A stretch of DNA of 64,000 nucleotides from contig NZ_BMLQ01000001.1 in NCBI RefSeq assembly GCF_014645315.1, positions 119,665 to 183,664 of the forward strand, read 5' to 3'. This document shows, piece by piece, positions 9,040-17,558 of this stretch. This DNA is from Citricoccus zhacaiensis. Its GTDB lineage: Bacteria > Actinomycetota > Actinomycetes > Actinomycetales > Micrococcaceae. Position numbers and translations under genes: made by a program. The notes under the pieces are model-generated. The model ran no database searches. It saw nothing but the letters and a program-made list of their open reading frames with translations, and had not been told where the DNA came from. Position 1 is the stretch's first letter. The number at the start of each line of letters is the position of its first letter.

Positions 9040-10125
9040 TCACTGACCGGAAAGGTATGAGGCCACATCGTCTTGGCTCAATGCCGCGCCGATCTCCTCA
9101 ATCGCCTGTTCGTCCGGCCAGACGACTGACTGGCCCCTCGCGCGGCCCACGCCATTGGTGGGCACCGTGAACATTTCCAGGTCGTCCGAACGGATGTCCG
9201 TCATGGTCCTGCCGATGGAGATCATCTCCCCTGAGTTAAGGGTTTCATCGAGCGTCAGGTATGGAGACAACCCACCAACCATATCCGAGATCCTGCCGGG
9301 GTTTGTCAGCGTTTCCGCAGTCAGTACCTTCTGGGCCACGGCCTTCAGGAACAACTGCTGATTTCGGACGCGCGAATAGTCGCCGTCGGAGAAGGCATAC
9401 CGCTCGCGAACGAAGGACAATGCCGTGTCGCCGTCCATGTGCTGGTCGCCGGCCTGGAAGGACTGGCCGCCATTGCCCGCCTGGAAGGACTCCGGAACGG
9501 TGATGTCCACGCCTCCGAGCGAATCCACCAGGCCTTCGAAACCAGCCATGTCCACGGAGGCCACGTGGTCGATCCGGGTGCCGAACAGACCCTCCAGGGT
9601 CTGGACTGTCTTCGGCACGCCACCGAAGGAGTAGGCGGCATTGAGCTTGTGGGTTCCCTCGCCCGGGATCTCCACCCAAAGGTCGCGCATGACGGACATC
9701 ACATAGACAGCCTCCCGGTCACCGGGGATGTGGACCCACATCATCGTGTCGGACCGCCCTGACTGGGGTACCCCGGCCAGGTTCTCCGACTCGCCCGAGC
9801 CGCCGCCGGAGTCGGATCCGAGCAGCAGGATGTTGAGCGGCTCCTCCTTGCCCTCTGCGGCCGGTGCCTTGGTGGGACGGGACTCCGCCTCCGGGAACGC
9901 CGTCTCGAAGCGCTGCGTGTCGTTGTCGAACGTGGAGGCAAGGTTCGCCAGGTATCCGATGGCCACGGCGCCGGCCCCGATGACCAGGACCAGGACGATG
10001 CCGAGTGTCAGCCAGACGGCCCGGTTCTTCCGCTTCTTGCGGTGACCGCGGTCGCGCTGGCCCCCGGATCCGTCGTCGCCCAGGTCACCCATGGAGTCGG
10101 AGAGGTCAGACGAGGGTTCAGACAC
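9040..10125 (-). CDS. LytR-CpsA-Psr (LCP) family glycopolymer transferase
   Basis: Membrane-anchored LCP protein of 361 residues; the family attaches lipid-linked glycopolymers (teichoic or teichuronic acid, capsule) to peptidoglycan at the outer membrane face. A basic cytoplasmic N-terminus is followed by one transmembrane segment (about 37-60). The LCP domain starts with LNILLLGSDS and RSDTMMWVHI and continues with a DGDTALSFVRERY region. The GTG at 10125 has GGAGG six bases upstream. It precedes the tyrosine autokinase by 29 bases, so the two likely form one unit for surface polysaccharide. Confidence 0.93.
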   Translation of the reverse strand: MSEPSSDLSDSMGDLGDDGSGGQRDRGHRKKRKNRAVWLTLGIVLVLVIGAGAVAIGYLANLASTFDNDTQRFETAFPEAESRPTKAPAAEGKEEPLNILLLGSDSGGGSGESENLAGVPQSGRSDTMMWVHIPGDREAVYVMSVMRDLWVEIPGEGTHKLNAAYSFGGVPKTVQTLEGLFGTRIDHVASVDMAGFEGLVDSLGGVDITVPESFQAGNGGQSFQAGDQHMDGDTALSFVRERYAFSDGDYSRVRNQQLFLKAVAQKVLTAETLTNPGRISDMVGGLSPYLTLDETLNSGEMISIGRTMTDIRSDDLEMFTVPTNGVGRARGQSVVWPDEQAIEEIGAALSQDDVASYLSGQ

Positions 10126-10298
10126 AGAGGTCCTCCGGGGTCGGTCGGTATCGGCGGCAGTGGGTCTCGCACGCAGTCATCGTGGCCGCAGGGCCCTCGG
10201 TGCGCGTGCCACAGGGAACCTGCCCGTCATGGCCCCTCGCCTGTGGTGCTCGTCCCATGATAAGGCACTGTCGCAGGCCCTCATCGTAGGCTGTCAGC
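10126..10298. promoter_or_regulatory. Divergent intergenic region (LCP / DUF3515)
   Basis: These 173 bases hold the divergent control regions. On the plus strand TAGGCT (10287-10292) lies six bases before the DUF3515 ATG and is the likely leaderless promoter of that gene. On the minus strand only the GGAGG ribosome binding site of the LCP gene is clear; its promoter is not obvious. No open frame of its own was recognised. Confidence 0.5.
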
Positions 10299-10922
10299 AT
10301 GCTTTCCCCCGGCGTGCCTCCCTGTAGTCCTGTGACGACCACCCCTGCCGAGCGTTCCACCGCACTGTGTCTGCCCCGGTTGCCCCGGCTGTCCCGGTTG
10401 TCCCGCCTCCGGCCGTCCCGGATTCGCCGGTTCAGGTCCGTCGGGGCCGTCGCCGTGGTGGGCCTCGGTCTGATCGTCAGTGGATGCGGCGCGCCCGTCG
10501 CCGATGTCGAGGCCGCCCCCGAGGCGACCGATCCGGTGTGTGCCGAGGCCATGGTGTCCCTGCCGGACGCCGTCGCCGGTTTCGACCGCCGGGAGACGGA
10601 CAGCCAGGCCACAGCCGCCTGGGGCGAGCCCTCAGCCGTCATCCTCCGCTGTGGCGTCCCCGTCCCGGGGCCCACCACCGAGCACTGCGTGACAGCCAAC
10701 GGCATCGACTGGGTCACCCGGGACGACGGGGAGTTCTGGACCCTGACCACCTATGGCCGCTCCCCCGCGGTCGAGGTGCTGTTCGACGACACCCGGGCGG
10801 CGTCGAGCTCGGTCATGGTGGACCTCTCCTCGGCCGTGGGACGCATCCCCGCCACCGGCGGGTGCACCACCTCGGCCCCCACTCAGGCGCCGATCCCGGG
10901 GACGGACGCGCCGTCGTCGTAG
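10299..10922 (+). CDS. DUF3515 family lipoprotein
   Basis: A 207-residue secreted lipoprotein. A basic leader with two LSRL repeats is followed by a hydrophobic segment and the lipobox LIVSGC, with the acylated cysteine at residue 63. The mature part has the DUF3515 core: TAAWGEPSAVILRCGVP, the ...GIDW motif and a C-terminal cysteine. The family is found in actinobacteria beside ddl and thiL, and here ddl is the convergent neighbour; its function is unknown. TAGGCT sits six bases before the ATG, suggesting a leaderless mRNA. Confidence 0.88.
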   Translation: MLSPGVPPCSPVTTTPAERSTALCLPRLPRLSRLSRLRPSRIRRFRSVGAVAVVGLGLIVSGCGAPVADVEAAPEATDPVCAEAMVSLPDAVAGFDRRETDSQATAAWGEPSAVILRCGVPVPGPTTEHCVTANGIDWVTRDDGEFWTLTTYGRSPAVEVLFDDTRAASSSVMVDLSSAVGRIPATGGCTTSAPTQAPIPGTDAPSS

Positions 10923-10960
10923 TGGTGGTGTCGGCGCGCTGAGGAGGCCGCGCACCGAAC

Positions 10961-12115
10961 CTAGTGGAGCCCGGTGCCGCGCTCCAGAGCGAGCTGCAGG
11001 AGTTCGTCGATCAGGTCCCCGTACGCCAGCCCGGACCGCTCCCACATGGCGGGGTACATGCTGATCGGGGTGAAGCCCGGCATCGTGTTGATCTCGTTGA
11101 TGACGAACTCACCGGCGGGCGTGTAGAAGAAGTCCACACGGGACAGGCCCTCGGCATCCACGGCGTCGAAGGCCACGACGGCGAGCCGGCGCACCGTGTC
11201 GATGGCCGCCTCGGGCAGATCGGCCGGGCAGGACAGGTCAGCCGCGGTGTCGTCCTGGTACTTGGCCTGAAAATCGTAGAACTCGTGCTGAGCAGAGCCG
11301 TCGTGGACCACGATCTCGCCGGGCAGGGAGGCCCGCGGTGCCTGGACTCCATGGCCATCCAGCACCGCGCACTCGATCTCGCGGCCGACGATCCCGGCCT
11401 CGACCACGACCTTGGGATCGAACCGGCGGGCCTCCTCGATCGCGGCGACGAGGCCGTCGGCACCCGCCACTCGGGTGATGCCGAAGGAGGAACCCGCCCG
11501 GGCCGGCTTGACGAACACGGGGAAGGCCAGGGCGGCGACCCTCTCGAGAACCGCCTCCCTCTCACCGCGCCACTGGCGGTCCGTGATGGTCTCCCACGGG
11601 CCGACCTGCAGGCCGGCGGCCTGGAAGGCGACCTTCATGAAGTGCTTGTCCATGCCCACGGCCGAGGCGAGCACGCCGGCGCCCGCGTAGGGCACGGCCG
11701 CCATCTCGAGCTCTCCCTGCAGCGTCCCGTCCTCCCCGAACGGCCCGTGCAGCAGCGGGAACACCACATCGATGGCCCCGCGTGATTCCCCGCTGGCCAC
11801 GGAGACGAGCTCATGGCCCTCCCCGTCGGTACAGCGCAACGCGAGCGGATCGGCCGGCTCCGGGACCTGCGGCAGAGCCCCGCCGGGCAGATTCCAGTGC
11901 ACCGGGTCTGCCGCGAAACCGTGCCACCGGCCGGTCGCCGTGATCCCGACGGGCACCGCCTCGTACCGGTCCGGGTCCATGGCGTTCAGCACGCCGGAGG
12001 CGGTGATGCAGCTGATCGGGTGCTCGCTGGAGCGGCCTCCGAAGAGCACGAGCACGCGGAGCCGGCCGTCGGCGCCAGACCCGAGCCGTGCGTTGCGGTC
12101 TGGTTCCGTGGTCAC
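10961..12115 (-). CDS. ddl: D-alanine-D-alanine ligase
   Basis: ATP-grasp ligase making D-Ala-D-Ala for peptidoglycan stems. The 384-residue protein shows LVLFGGRSSEHPIS at the N-terminus, HGPFGEDGTLQG, VGMDKHFMK, KPARAGSSFGI and the C-terminal metal/ATP motif INEINTMPGFT. The reading frame is open far upstream through gpsA, but the GTG at 12115 gives a GTGA overlap with the gpsA stop and a normal length. Last gene of the run murA-plsC-gpsA-ddl. Confidence 0.96.
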   Translation of the reverse strand: MTTEPDRNARLGSGADGRLRVLVLFGGRSSEHPISCITASGVLNAMDPDRYEAVPVGITATGRWHGFAADPVHWNLPGGALPQVPEPADPLALRCTDGEGHELVSVASGESRGAIDVVFPLLHGPFGEDGTLQGELEMAAVPYAGAGVLASAVGMDKHFMKVAFQAAGLQVGPWETITDRQWRGEREAVLERVAALAFPVFVKPARAGSSFGITRVAGADGLVAAIEEARRFDPKVVVEAGIVGREIECAVLDGHGVQAPRASLPGEIVVHDGSAQHEFYDFQAKYQDDTAADLSCPADLPEAAIDTVRRLAVVAFDAVDAEGLSRVDFFYTPAGEFVINEINTMPGFTPISMYPAMWERSGLAYGDLIDELLQLALERGTGLH

Positions 12116-13149
12116 GATCGTCCTTCCGGTTTGAGGTCGCGGGCCAGCAGCAGCCCGGCCAGGGTGTCTACATCGAGGGCGCCCGCGATCACGGCATTCA
12201 TGGCCTCGCTGATCGGCATCTCCACGCCGTGCCGCCGGGCGAGGTCGACCACTGCGGAGACCGACTTCATGCCCTCGGCGGTCTGCTTGAGCCGCGCGGT
12301 CGCCTCGTCCACGCTGAGGCCCTGGCCGAGGTGCCGGCCGGCCGTCCTGTTGCGGGACAGGGGCGAGGCACACGTGGCCACGAGGTCGCCCAGCCCGGCG
12401 AGCCCGGCGAGCGTCTCGGCCTGCCCCCCGAGGCTCTCGGCCAGGCGTGCGGTCTCGGCCAGCCCTCGGGTGATGACGGAGGCCTTGGAGTTGTCCCCGT
12501 AGCCCAGCCCGTCGCAGATCCCCACGGCCAGCGCGATCACGTTCTTGACCACGCCGCAGATCTCGACGCCGGTCACGTCCGTATTGGTGTAGGGCCGGAA
12601 GTACGGGCCCGAGGTCCGCACCGCGATCCACTCGGCCGTGGCCGGGTCCGCGGAGGCCACCACGGTCGCCGTCGGCTCCTGGCGCGCGATCTCCAGCGCC
12701 AGGTTCGGCCCCGACACCACGGCGAACCGCTCGTCCGGCAGGCCGAGTTCCTCGGCGCACAGTTCGCTCATCCGGGCGTCGGTACCGCGTTCCAGCCCCT
12801 TGACCAGGGACACCACGACGGCGGCCGGGTCCAGGTGGGCGCGAATGGACGGCAGGTGCCCGCGGACCTCCTGGGCGGGGATGGCCAGCACCACGAGCCC
12901 GGCACCGGCCACGGCCTCCGCCAGGTCGGTGGTGGCGCTCAGGCACGCCGGCAGGTCGATGTCCGGGAGGTAGTCGGTATTGCGCTTCCGGGCGGTGATG
13001 TCCTCGGCCACCTCGGGACGGCGGGCCCAGAGCACGATCTCCGGCTCGACCACTCCACGTTCGATGGCGCTGTCCGCCAGAACCTTCGCGAAGGTGGTCC
13101 CCCAGCTGCCGGCTCCCACCACCACCAGCTTCTCGGGGCGCGCGTTCAC
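12112..13149 (-). CDS. gpsA: Glycerol-3-phosphate dehydrogenase [NAD(P)+]
   Basis: Reduces dihydroxyacetone phosphate to sn-glycerol-3-phosphate for phospholipid synthesis. It begins with a Rossmann motif GAGSWGTTFAKVLAD at about residue 12; VKGLERG and the catalytic-lysine motif EICGVVKNVIA follow, then the C-terminal GLAGLGDLVATC signature. The 345-residue version starts at GTG 13149, which overlaps the plsC stop as GTGA. It makes the substrate that PlsC-type enzymes acylate, so this operon joins wall and membrane precursor synthesis. Confidence 0.96.
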   Translation of the reverse strand: MNARPEKLVVVGAGSWGTTFAKVLADSAIERGVVEPEIVLWARRPEVAEDITARKRNTDYLPDIDLPACLSATTDLAEAVAGAGLVVLAIPAQEVRGHLPSIRAHLDPAAVVVSLVKGLERGTDARMSELCAEELGLPDERFAVVSGPNLALEIARQEPTATVVASADPATAEWIAVRTSGPYFRPYTNTDVTGVEICGVVKNVIALAVGICDGLGYGDNSKASVITRGLAETARLAESLGGQAETLAGLAGLGDLVATCASPLSRNRTAGRHLGQGLSVDEATARLKQTAEGMKSVSAVVDLARRHGVEMPISEAMNAVIAGALDVDTLAGLLLARDLKPEGRS

Positions 13150-13883
13150 GAGATCCCCTGGCCGCGGTGGTCCGCTTCCCGTTGACCGGTGCGCGGATTC
13201 CACCGTCCCTCCGGCGCATCCTCGCCACGGAGGACCTCGAGTTCGCCGGTGATGGCCGTCATGATGCGTTCACTGGCGGTCTCCAGCACGGACCGCGTCA
13301 GCGTGGACTCCCGCAGGTCCTCCAGGGGCACGGGGGCGCCGATGCGGATCCGCCCTGTCCCGCGGGGCCGGAGCCGGGGCGCCTTGGCCGTCTTCGGCAA
13401 CACCTCATGGATACCCCACTGGGCCACCGGGATGACCGGCACCCCGGTCTTGAGCGCCAATCGTGCCGCCCCGGTCTTCGCCTTCATGGGCCACAGGTCA
13501 GGGTCCGCGGTCAGGGTCCCCTCGGGGTAGATGATGATCGCCCCGCCCTCGGCGAGCACCCGGTCGGCCGCCACGAGCGATTCATTGCCGCCGCGGGCTC
13601 GGTCCACGGGGATTTGTCGCATGCGCGTCAGTATCCCTCCCACGACCGGCAGCTGGAACAGCTCGGACTTGGCCAGGAAGTGTGGCAGGTGGCCCTGGCT
13701 GTAGACCATGTGGCCCAGGGCCAGCGGGTCCAGATTGGAGATGTGGTTGGCGCACACGATGAATCCCGACTCCGGGATGTGGTGGCCGCCCTGCCACTCC
13801 TTGGACATGATGGCGTTGAGCGCGGGACGGACGAGAGAGGCCGCCGCGAGGTAGCCGGCGCGCAGCCCGGTGGATTCGGTCAC
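13146..13883 (-). CDS. plsC: 1-acyl-sn-glycerol-3-phosphate acyltransferase
   Basis: Membrane-associated acyltransferase forming phosphatidic acid from lysophosphatidic acid. The 245-residue protein has the HX4D motif NHISNLD (His47, Asp52) and the substrate motif YPEGT (119-123). It starts with GTG at 13883, eight bases after the murA stop with a purine-rich site upstream, and its stop overlaps the gpsA start. Related lysophospholipid acyltransferases share these motifs, so exact acceptor is inferred from the gpsA neighbour. Confidence 0.9.
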   Translation of the reverse strand: MTESTGLRAGYLAAASLVRPALNAIMSKEWQGGHHIPESGFIVCANHISNLDPLALGHMVYSQGHLPHFLAKSELFQLPVVGGILTRMRQIPVDRARGGNESLVAADRVLAEGGAIIIYPEGTLTADPDLWPMKAKTGAARLALKTGVPVIPVAQWGIHEVLPKTAKAPRLRPRGTGRIRIGAPVPLEDLRESTLTRSVLETASERIMTAITGELEVLRGEDAPEGRWNPRTGQREADHRGQGIS

Positions 13884-13893
13884 GAGAGGTCCC

Positions 13894-15222
13894 CTAGCGG
13901 TCCAGGCTGCTCAGCTCGACGTCCGCCCCGAGGCCGGTCAGCTTGTCCATGAACTTCTCGTAGCCGCGGTTGATGATCTCGATGCCGGTGGCCCGTGAGG
14001 TGCCCTGGGCCGCGAGGGCGGCGATGAGGTGGGAGAACCCGCCCCGCAGATCGGGGATGTCGAAGTCGGCGCCGTGCAACTCGGTGGGTCCCGAGATGAC
14101 GGCCGAGTGCAGGAAGTTGCGCTGGCCGAACCGGCAGGGCACGGACCCGAGGCATTCACGGTGCAGCTGGATGGAGGCACCCATGCGGACCAGGGCATCG
14201 GTGAACCCGAAGCGGTTCTCGTAGACGGTCTCATGCACGATCGAGACACCGTCCGCCTGGGTCAGCGCCACCACGAGCGGCTGCTGCCAGTCGGTCATGA
14301 AGCCCGGGTGCACGTTGGTCTCCAGCACGAGGGGCTTGAGCCGGCCCCCGCCGTGCCAGAAGCGAATGCCGTGGTCGTCGACCTCGAACTCCCCGCCGAT
14401 CTTGCGGTAGGTGTTCAGGAAGGCGGTGAGGTCCCGCTGGATGGCGCCTTCGACGTAGATGTCCCCCTGCGTCACGAGGGCGGCCGAGGCCCATGAGGCC
14501 GACTCGTTGCGGTCCGGAATGGCGTGGTGGTTGAAGCCGGTGAGCTGGTCCACGCCCTCGATCCGGATGGTGCGATCGGTCTGCACCGTGATGATGGCGC
14601 CCATCTTCTGGAGGATGTGGATCAGGTCGTGGATCTCCGGCTCCACGGCGGCGCCCTTGAGCTCGGTGATGCCCTCCGCCTTCACGGCGGTCAGCAGCAC
14701 CTGCTCCGTGGCCCCGACCGAGGGGTACGGCAGTTCCAGCTTTGCCCCGGTCAGACCCTTCGGCGCGGAGATGTGGATGCCGCCGGGGCGCTTCTCCACC
14801 ACGGCACCGAAGCTGCGCAGCACGGTGAGGTGGAAGTCGATCGGCCGGTCGCCGATCTTGCAGCCGCCGAGGTCCGGGATGAAGGCCTCGCCGATGGAGT
14901 GCATCAGGGGACCGCAGAACAGGATCGGGATGCGGGAGTCGCCGGCGTGGGCGTCGATCTCCGAGCTGGTGGCGGACTTGGTGGCCGCCGGGTCCAGACT
15001 GAGGTCCCCCGTCTCCGGGTCCTTGGTGACCTTGACCCCGTGGACGGAGAGCAGACCAGTGACGATCTCGACGTCTCGGATCTCCGGGACGTTGCGCAGG
15101 ACCGACGGTTTGCTGCCTAGTAGTGAGGCCACCATGGCCTTCGGCACCAGGTTCTTGGCGCCACGGACGGTCACGCGTCCCTCGAGCGGCTTACCGCCGT
15201 TGATCGTCAGCAGATTTCCCAT
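13894..15222 (-). CDS. murA: UDP-N-acetylglucosamine 1-carboxyvinyltransferase
   Basis: First committed step of peptidoglycan synthesis, transferring enolpyruvyl from PEP to UDP-GlcNAc. The 442-residue protein has KN in GAKNLVPKAM (Lys23-Asn24), which contacts the substrate, and the PEP-binding cysteine in GGCKIGDRP (Cys121), the residue attacked by fosfomycin. The start at 15222 (MGNLLTINGG) is chosen because GGAGGA would directly abut the other candidate at 15234; here it stands twelve bases away, somewhat long. The frame is open further upstream, but nothing there resembles MurA. Confidence 0.96.
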   Translation of the reverse strand: MGNLLTINGGKPLEGRVTVRGAKNLVPKAMVASLLGSKPSVLRNVPEIRDVEIVTGLLSVHGVKVTKDPETGDLSLDPAATKSATSSEIDAHAGDSRIPILFCGPLMHSIGEAFIPDLGGCKIGDRPIDFHLTVLRSFGAVVEKRPGGIHISAPKGLTGAKLELPYPSVGATEQVLLTAVKAEGITELKGAAVEPEIHDLIHILQKMGAIITVQTDRTIRIEGVDQLTGFNHHAIPDRNESASWASAALVTQGDIYVEGAIQRDLTAFLNTYRKIGGEFEVDDHGIRFWHGGGRLKPLVLETNVHPGFMTDWQQPLVVALTQADGVSIVHETVYENRFGFTDALVRMGASIQLHRECLGSVPCRFGQRNFLHSAVISGPTELHGADFDIPDLRGGFSHLIAALAAQGTSRATGIEIINRGYEKFMDKLTGLGADVELSSLDR

Positions 15223-15263
15223 AGACAGTGGCATTCCTCCGTGGCCCGCCGGGACGGGCCGTC

Positions 15264-15313
15264 GCTGGTGTGCGGATGGCCGGGACGGGCCCGGCGCAGA
15301 TCCGCACACCAGC
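15264..15313 (-). terminator. Long perfect hairpin between leuD and murA
   Basis: Fourteen-base arms GCTGGTGTGCGGAT (15264-15277) and ATCCGCACACCAGC (15300-15313) are exact reverse complements, and the loop can pair further (GCCGGG with CCCGGC). It lies 29 bases after the leuD stop and before the murA ribosome binding site. No U-run follows, so it would be a tail-less terminator or an mRNA-stabilising stem. A second GC-rich hairpin (GGCCCG/CGGGCC) sits immediately beside it near 15243-15260. Confidence 0.55.
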
Positions 15314-15342
15314 ATACGGGGCGAAGCCGGATCAGTCCGGGA

Positions 15343-15945
15343 TCAGGCGGTCCGGGCCGGAAGCGTGGCGGGCTTGTAGGCCGGTCGGCTCGCCTCGAAG
15401 TCGGTGATCTCCTGCTCCGTGCGCAGGGTGAGCCCGATGTCGTCGAGCCCCTCCCTCAGGCGCCAGCGCGTGTAGTCGTCCACCTGGAAGCCGGTGCTGA
15501 ACGAGCCGCAGGTCACGGTGCGGCCCTCCAGGTCCACCGTCACCTGCGTGCCGGGGTGGTTTTCGAGCTCCTTCCAGATCAGCTCGATGTCCTGCTGGTC
15601 CACCTCGGCGGCCAGCAGGCCCTGCTTGCCGGAGTTGCCGCGGAAGATGTCCGCGAAGCGGGCGGACAGGACCACTTTGAACCCGAAGTCCTTCAGGGCC
15701 CACACCGCGTGCTCGCGGGACGAGCCCGTGCCGAAGTCCGGGCCCGCCACCAGGACGGAACCGGCCGAGTAGGGTTCCCGGTTCAGGATGAACTCCGGGT
15801 CCTTGCGCCAGCCGGCGAACAGGGCGTCCTCGAAACCGGTGCGGGTGATCCGTTTGAGGTAGACAGCCGGGATGATCTGGTCCGTGTCCACATTGGACTG
15901 CTTCAGCGGAACGCCGATCCCGGTGTGGGTGATGAAGGGTTCCAT
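15343..15945 (-). CDS. leuD: 3-isopropylmalate dehydratase small subunit
   Basis: Small (swivel) subunit of isopropylmalate isomerase, acting with LeuC in leucine synthesis. The 200-residue protein starts [14 protein letters not shown] and carries [13 protein letters not shown] and the [14 protein letters not shown] signature. ATG 15945 has GGAGG six to seven bases upstream; the upstream open frame overlaps the end of leuC and is not LeuD-like. The start is one base after the leuC stop, so leuCD are co-transcribed. Confidence 0.96.
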   Translation of the reverse strand: MEPFITHTGIGVPLKQSNVDTDQIIPAVYLKRITRTGFEDALFAGWRKDPEFILNREPYSAGSVLVAGPDFGTGSSREHAVWALKDFGFKVVLSARFADIFRGNSGKQGLLAAEVDQQDIELIWKELENHPGTQVTVDLEGRTVTCGSFSTGFQVDDYTRWRLREGLDDIGLTLRTEQEITDFEASRPAYKPATLPARTA

Positions 15946-15946
15946 G

Positions 15947-17455
15947 TCAGGCCTCCTGCAATTCGGATTCGGATGCCGCCAGGTCGGACGGCGAGGACAG
16001 CGTGCCGCGGATCGCGGTCGCGGCCGCGACCACCGGCGAGACCAGGTGGGTGCGGCCACCCTTGCCCTGGCGCCCCTCGAAGTTGCGGTTGGACGTGGAC
16101 GCGCACCGCTCTCCCGGCGCCAACTGGTCCGGGTTCATCCCGAGGCACATGGAGCAGCCGGCGAAGCGCCATTCCGCACCGAAATCCTTGAACACGCGGT
16201 CCAGGCCCTCGGCCTCCGCCTCCAGGCGCACCCGGGCGGATCCGGGGACCACGATCATCCGCACGTTCTCGTCCTTGGTCCGGCCCTCGATGATCGCGGC
16301 CGCGGTGCGCAGGTCCTCGAGCCGGGAGTTGGTGCAGGAGCCCAGGAAGACGGTGTCCACCCGGATGTCCTTCATCGGCATACCGGCGGTCAGGTCCATG
16401 TACTCCAGCGCCCGCTCGGCGGCGGCCCGGGCGTTCGGGTCGTCGAAGTGCTCCGGGACCGGAACGGTGTCACTCAGGGACACGCCCTGCCCCGGGTTCG
16501 TTCCCCAGGTGACGAAGGGCTCCAGCTCGTCGGCGTCCAGGAAGACCTCGGCGTCGAAGGCCGCGCCCTCGTCCGTGGGCAGGCTGGACCAGTACTCGAC
16601 GGCGGCGTCCCAGTCCTCGCCCTGGGGGGCATGGGGACGGCCCTTGATGTACTCGAAGGTCGTCTCGTCCGGGGCGACCATGCCGGCGCGGGCACCGGCC
16701 TCGATCGACATGTTGCAGATGGTCATGCGCGCGTCCATGGACAGCGCCCGGATGGCCGAACCCCGGTACTCCAGGACATACCCCTGCCCGCCACCGGTGC
16801 CGATCTTCGCGATGACCGCAAGGATGATGTCCTTGGCGGTCACGCCCTCCCGGAGGGTGCCCTCGACGGTGATGGCCATGGTCTTGAACGGCTTCAGCGG
16901 CAGGGACTGGGTGGCCAGCACATGCTCGACCTCGGAGGTGCCGATGCCGAAGGCCAGGGCCCCGAAAGCGCCGTGCGTGGAGGTGTGCGAGTCGCCGCAC
17001 ACCACGGTCATGCCCGGCTGGGTGAGGCCCAACTGCGGCCCCACCACGTGGACGATGCCCTGTTCGGCATCCCCCAGGGAATGGAGCCGGATGCCGAACT
17101 CCTGGGCGTTGTCCCGCAGGGTCTGGATCTGCTTGGCCGAGACCGGATCGGCGATCGGCTGGTCGATCTCCAGCGTGGGGGTGTTGTGGTCCTCGGTGGC
17201 GATCGTCAGGTCGGGGCGCCGGACGGTGCGACCTGCCAGGCGCAGCCCCTCGAAGGCCTGCGGGCTGGTGACCTCGTGCATGATGTGGAGGTCGATATAC
17301 AGCAGGTCCGGGGTCTGCGCGTCGCCGGCACCGTTGCCGGGGACCACCACGTGATCCTGCCAGACCTTCTCGGCCAGCGTGCGCGGAACTGCTTCTGCTG
17401 CAGGGGCCGTTGCGACTGTTGCGGCTACGTTTTCAGGGGATGCCTTGGCTACCAT
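15947..17455 (-). CDS. leuC: 3-isopropylmalate dehydratase large subunit
   Basis: Catalytic aconitase-family subunit, converting 2-isopropylmalate to 3-isopropylmalate with a [4Fe-4S] cluster. Cluster ligands are visible in [14 protein letters not shown] and in [25 protein letters not shown] is the other family signature. An N-terminal extension of about 30 residues rich in Ala and Val precedes [14 protein letters not shown] 17455 has GGAAGGA six bases upstream; an in-frame ATG at 17479 lacks such a site. It is divergent from the IclR regulator and has the GTCTCA-N5-TGAGAC palindrome in its upstream region. Confidence 0.96.
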   Translation of the reverse strand: MVAKASPENVAATVATAPAAEAVPRTLAEKVWQDHVVVPGNGAGDAQTPDLLYIDLHIMHEVTSPQAFEGLRLAGRTVRRPDLTIATEDHNTPTLEIDQPIADPVSAKQIQTLRDNAQEFGIRLHSLGDAEQGIVHVVGPQLGLTQPGMTVVCGDSHTSTHGAFGALAFGIGTSEVEHVLATQSLPLKPFKTMAITVEGTLREGVTAKDIILAVIAKIGTGGGQGYVLEYRGSAIRALSMDARMTICNMSIEAGARAGMVAPDETTFEYIKGRPHAPQGEDWDAAVEYWSSLPTDEGAAFDAEVFLDADELEPFVTWGTNPGQGVSLSDTVPVPEHFDDPNARAAAERALEYMDLTAGMPMKDIRVDTVFLGSCTNSRLEDLRTAAAIIEGRTKDENVRMIVVPGSARVRLEAEAEGLDRVFKDFGAEWRFAGCSMCLGMNPDQLAPGERCASTSNRNFEGRQGKGGRTHLVSPVVAAATAIRGTLSSPSDLAASESELQEA

Positions 17456-17527
17456 CTCGTGTCCTTCCACCAGTGACATCCATACTCTGGCACCGCGGTG
17501 CCGACGGTGGCCATCACTGCGGCGGAT

Positions 17528-17544
17528 GTCTCACATATTGAGAC
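17528..17544. promoter_or_regulatory. Palindromic operator in the leuC / IclR intergenic region
   Basis: GTCTCA (17528-17533), spacer CATAT, TGAGAC (17539-17544): a perfect six-base inverted repeat centred between the divergent genes and upstream of the regulator's -10 (TAGTAT, 17547-17552). NdgR/LtbR regulators are known to bind upstream of leuCD in Streptomyces and Corynebacterium. The same 17-bp architecture recurs upstream of ilvB at 39596-39612, which makes it the best candidate site for the regulator encoded here. That the IclR protein binds it is inference. Confidence 0.7.
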
Positions 17545-17558
17545 GCTAGTATCAGAGT

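Noticed and set aside
10961-13228. A single 755-codon minus-strand frame covering ddl and beyond
   Set aside because: Only the part after GTG 12115 is Ddl; the upstream part is an out-of-frame reading of gpsA, which has its own Rossmann motif in another frame.
17447-17483. Short minus-strand ORF from ATG 17483 ([11 protein letters not shown]...) as a leuC leader peptide
   Set aside because: It contains no leucine codons, overlaps the leuC start out of frame and has no following terminator.
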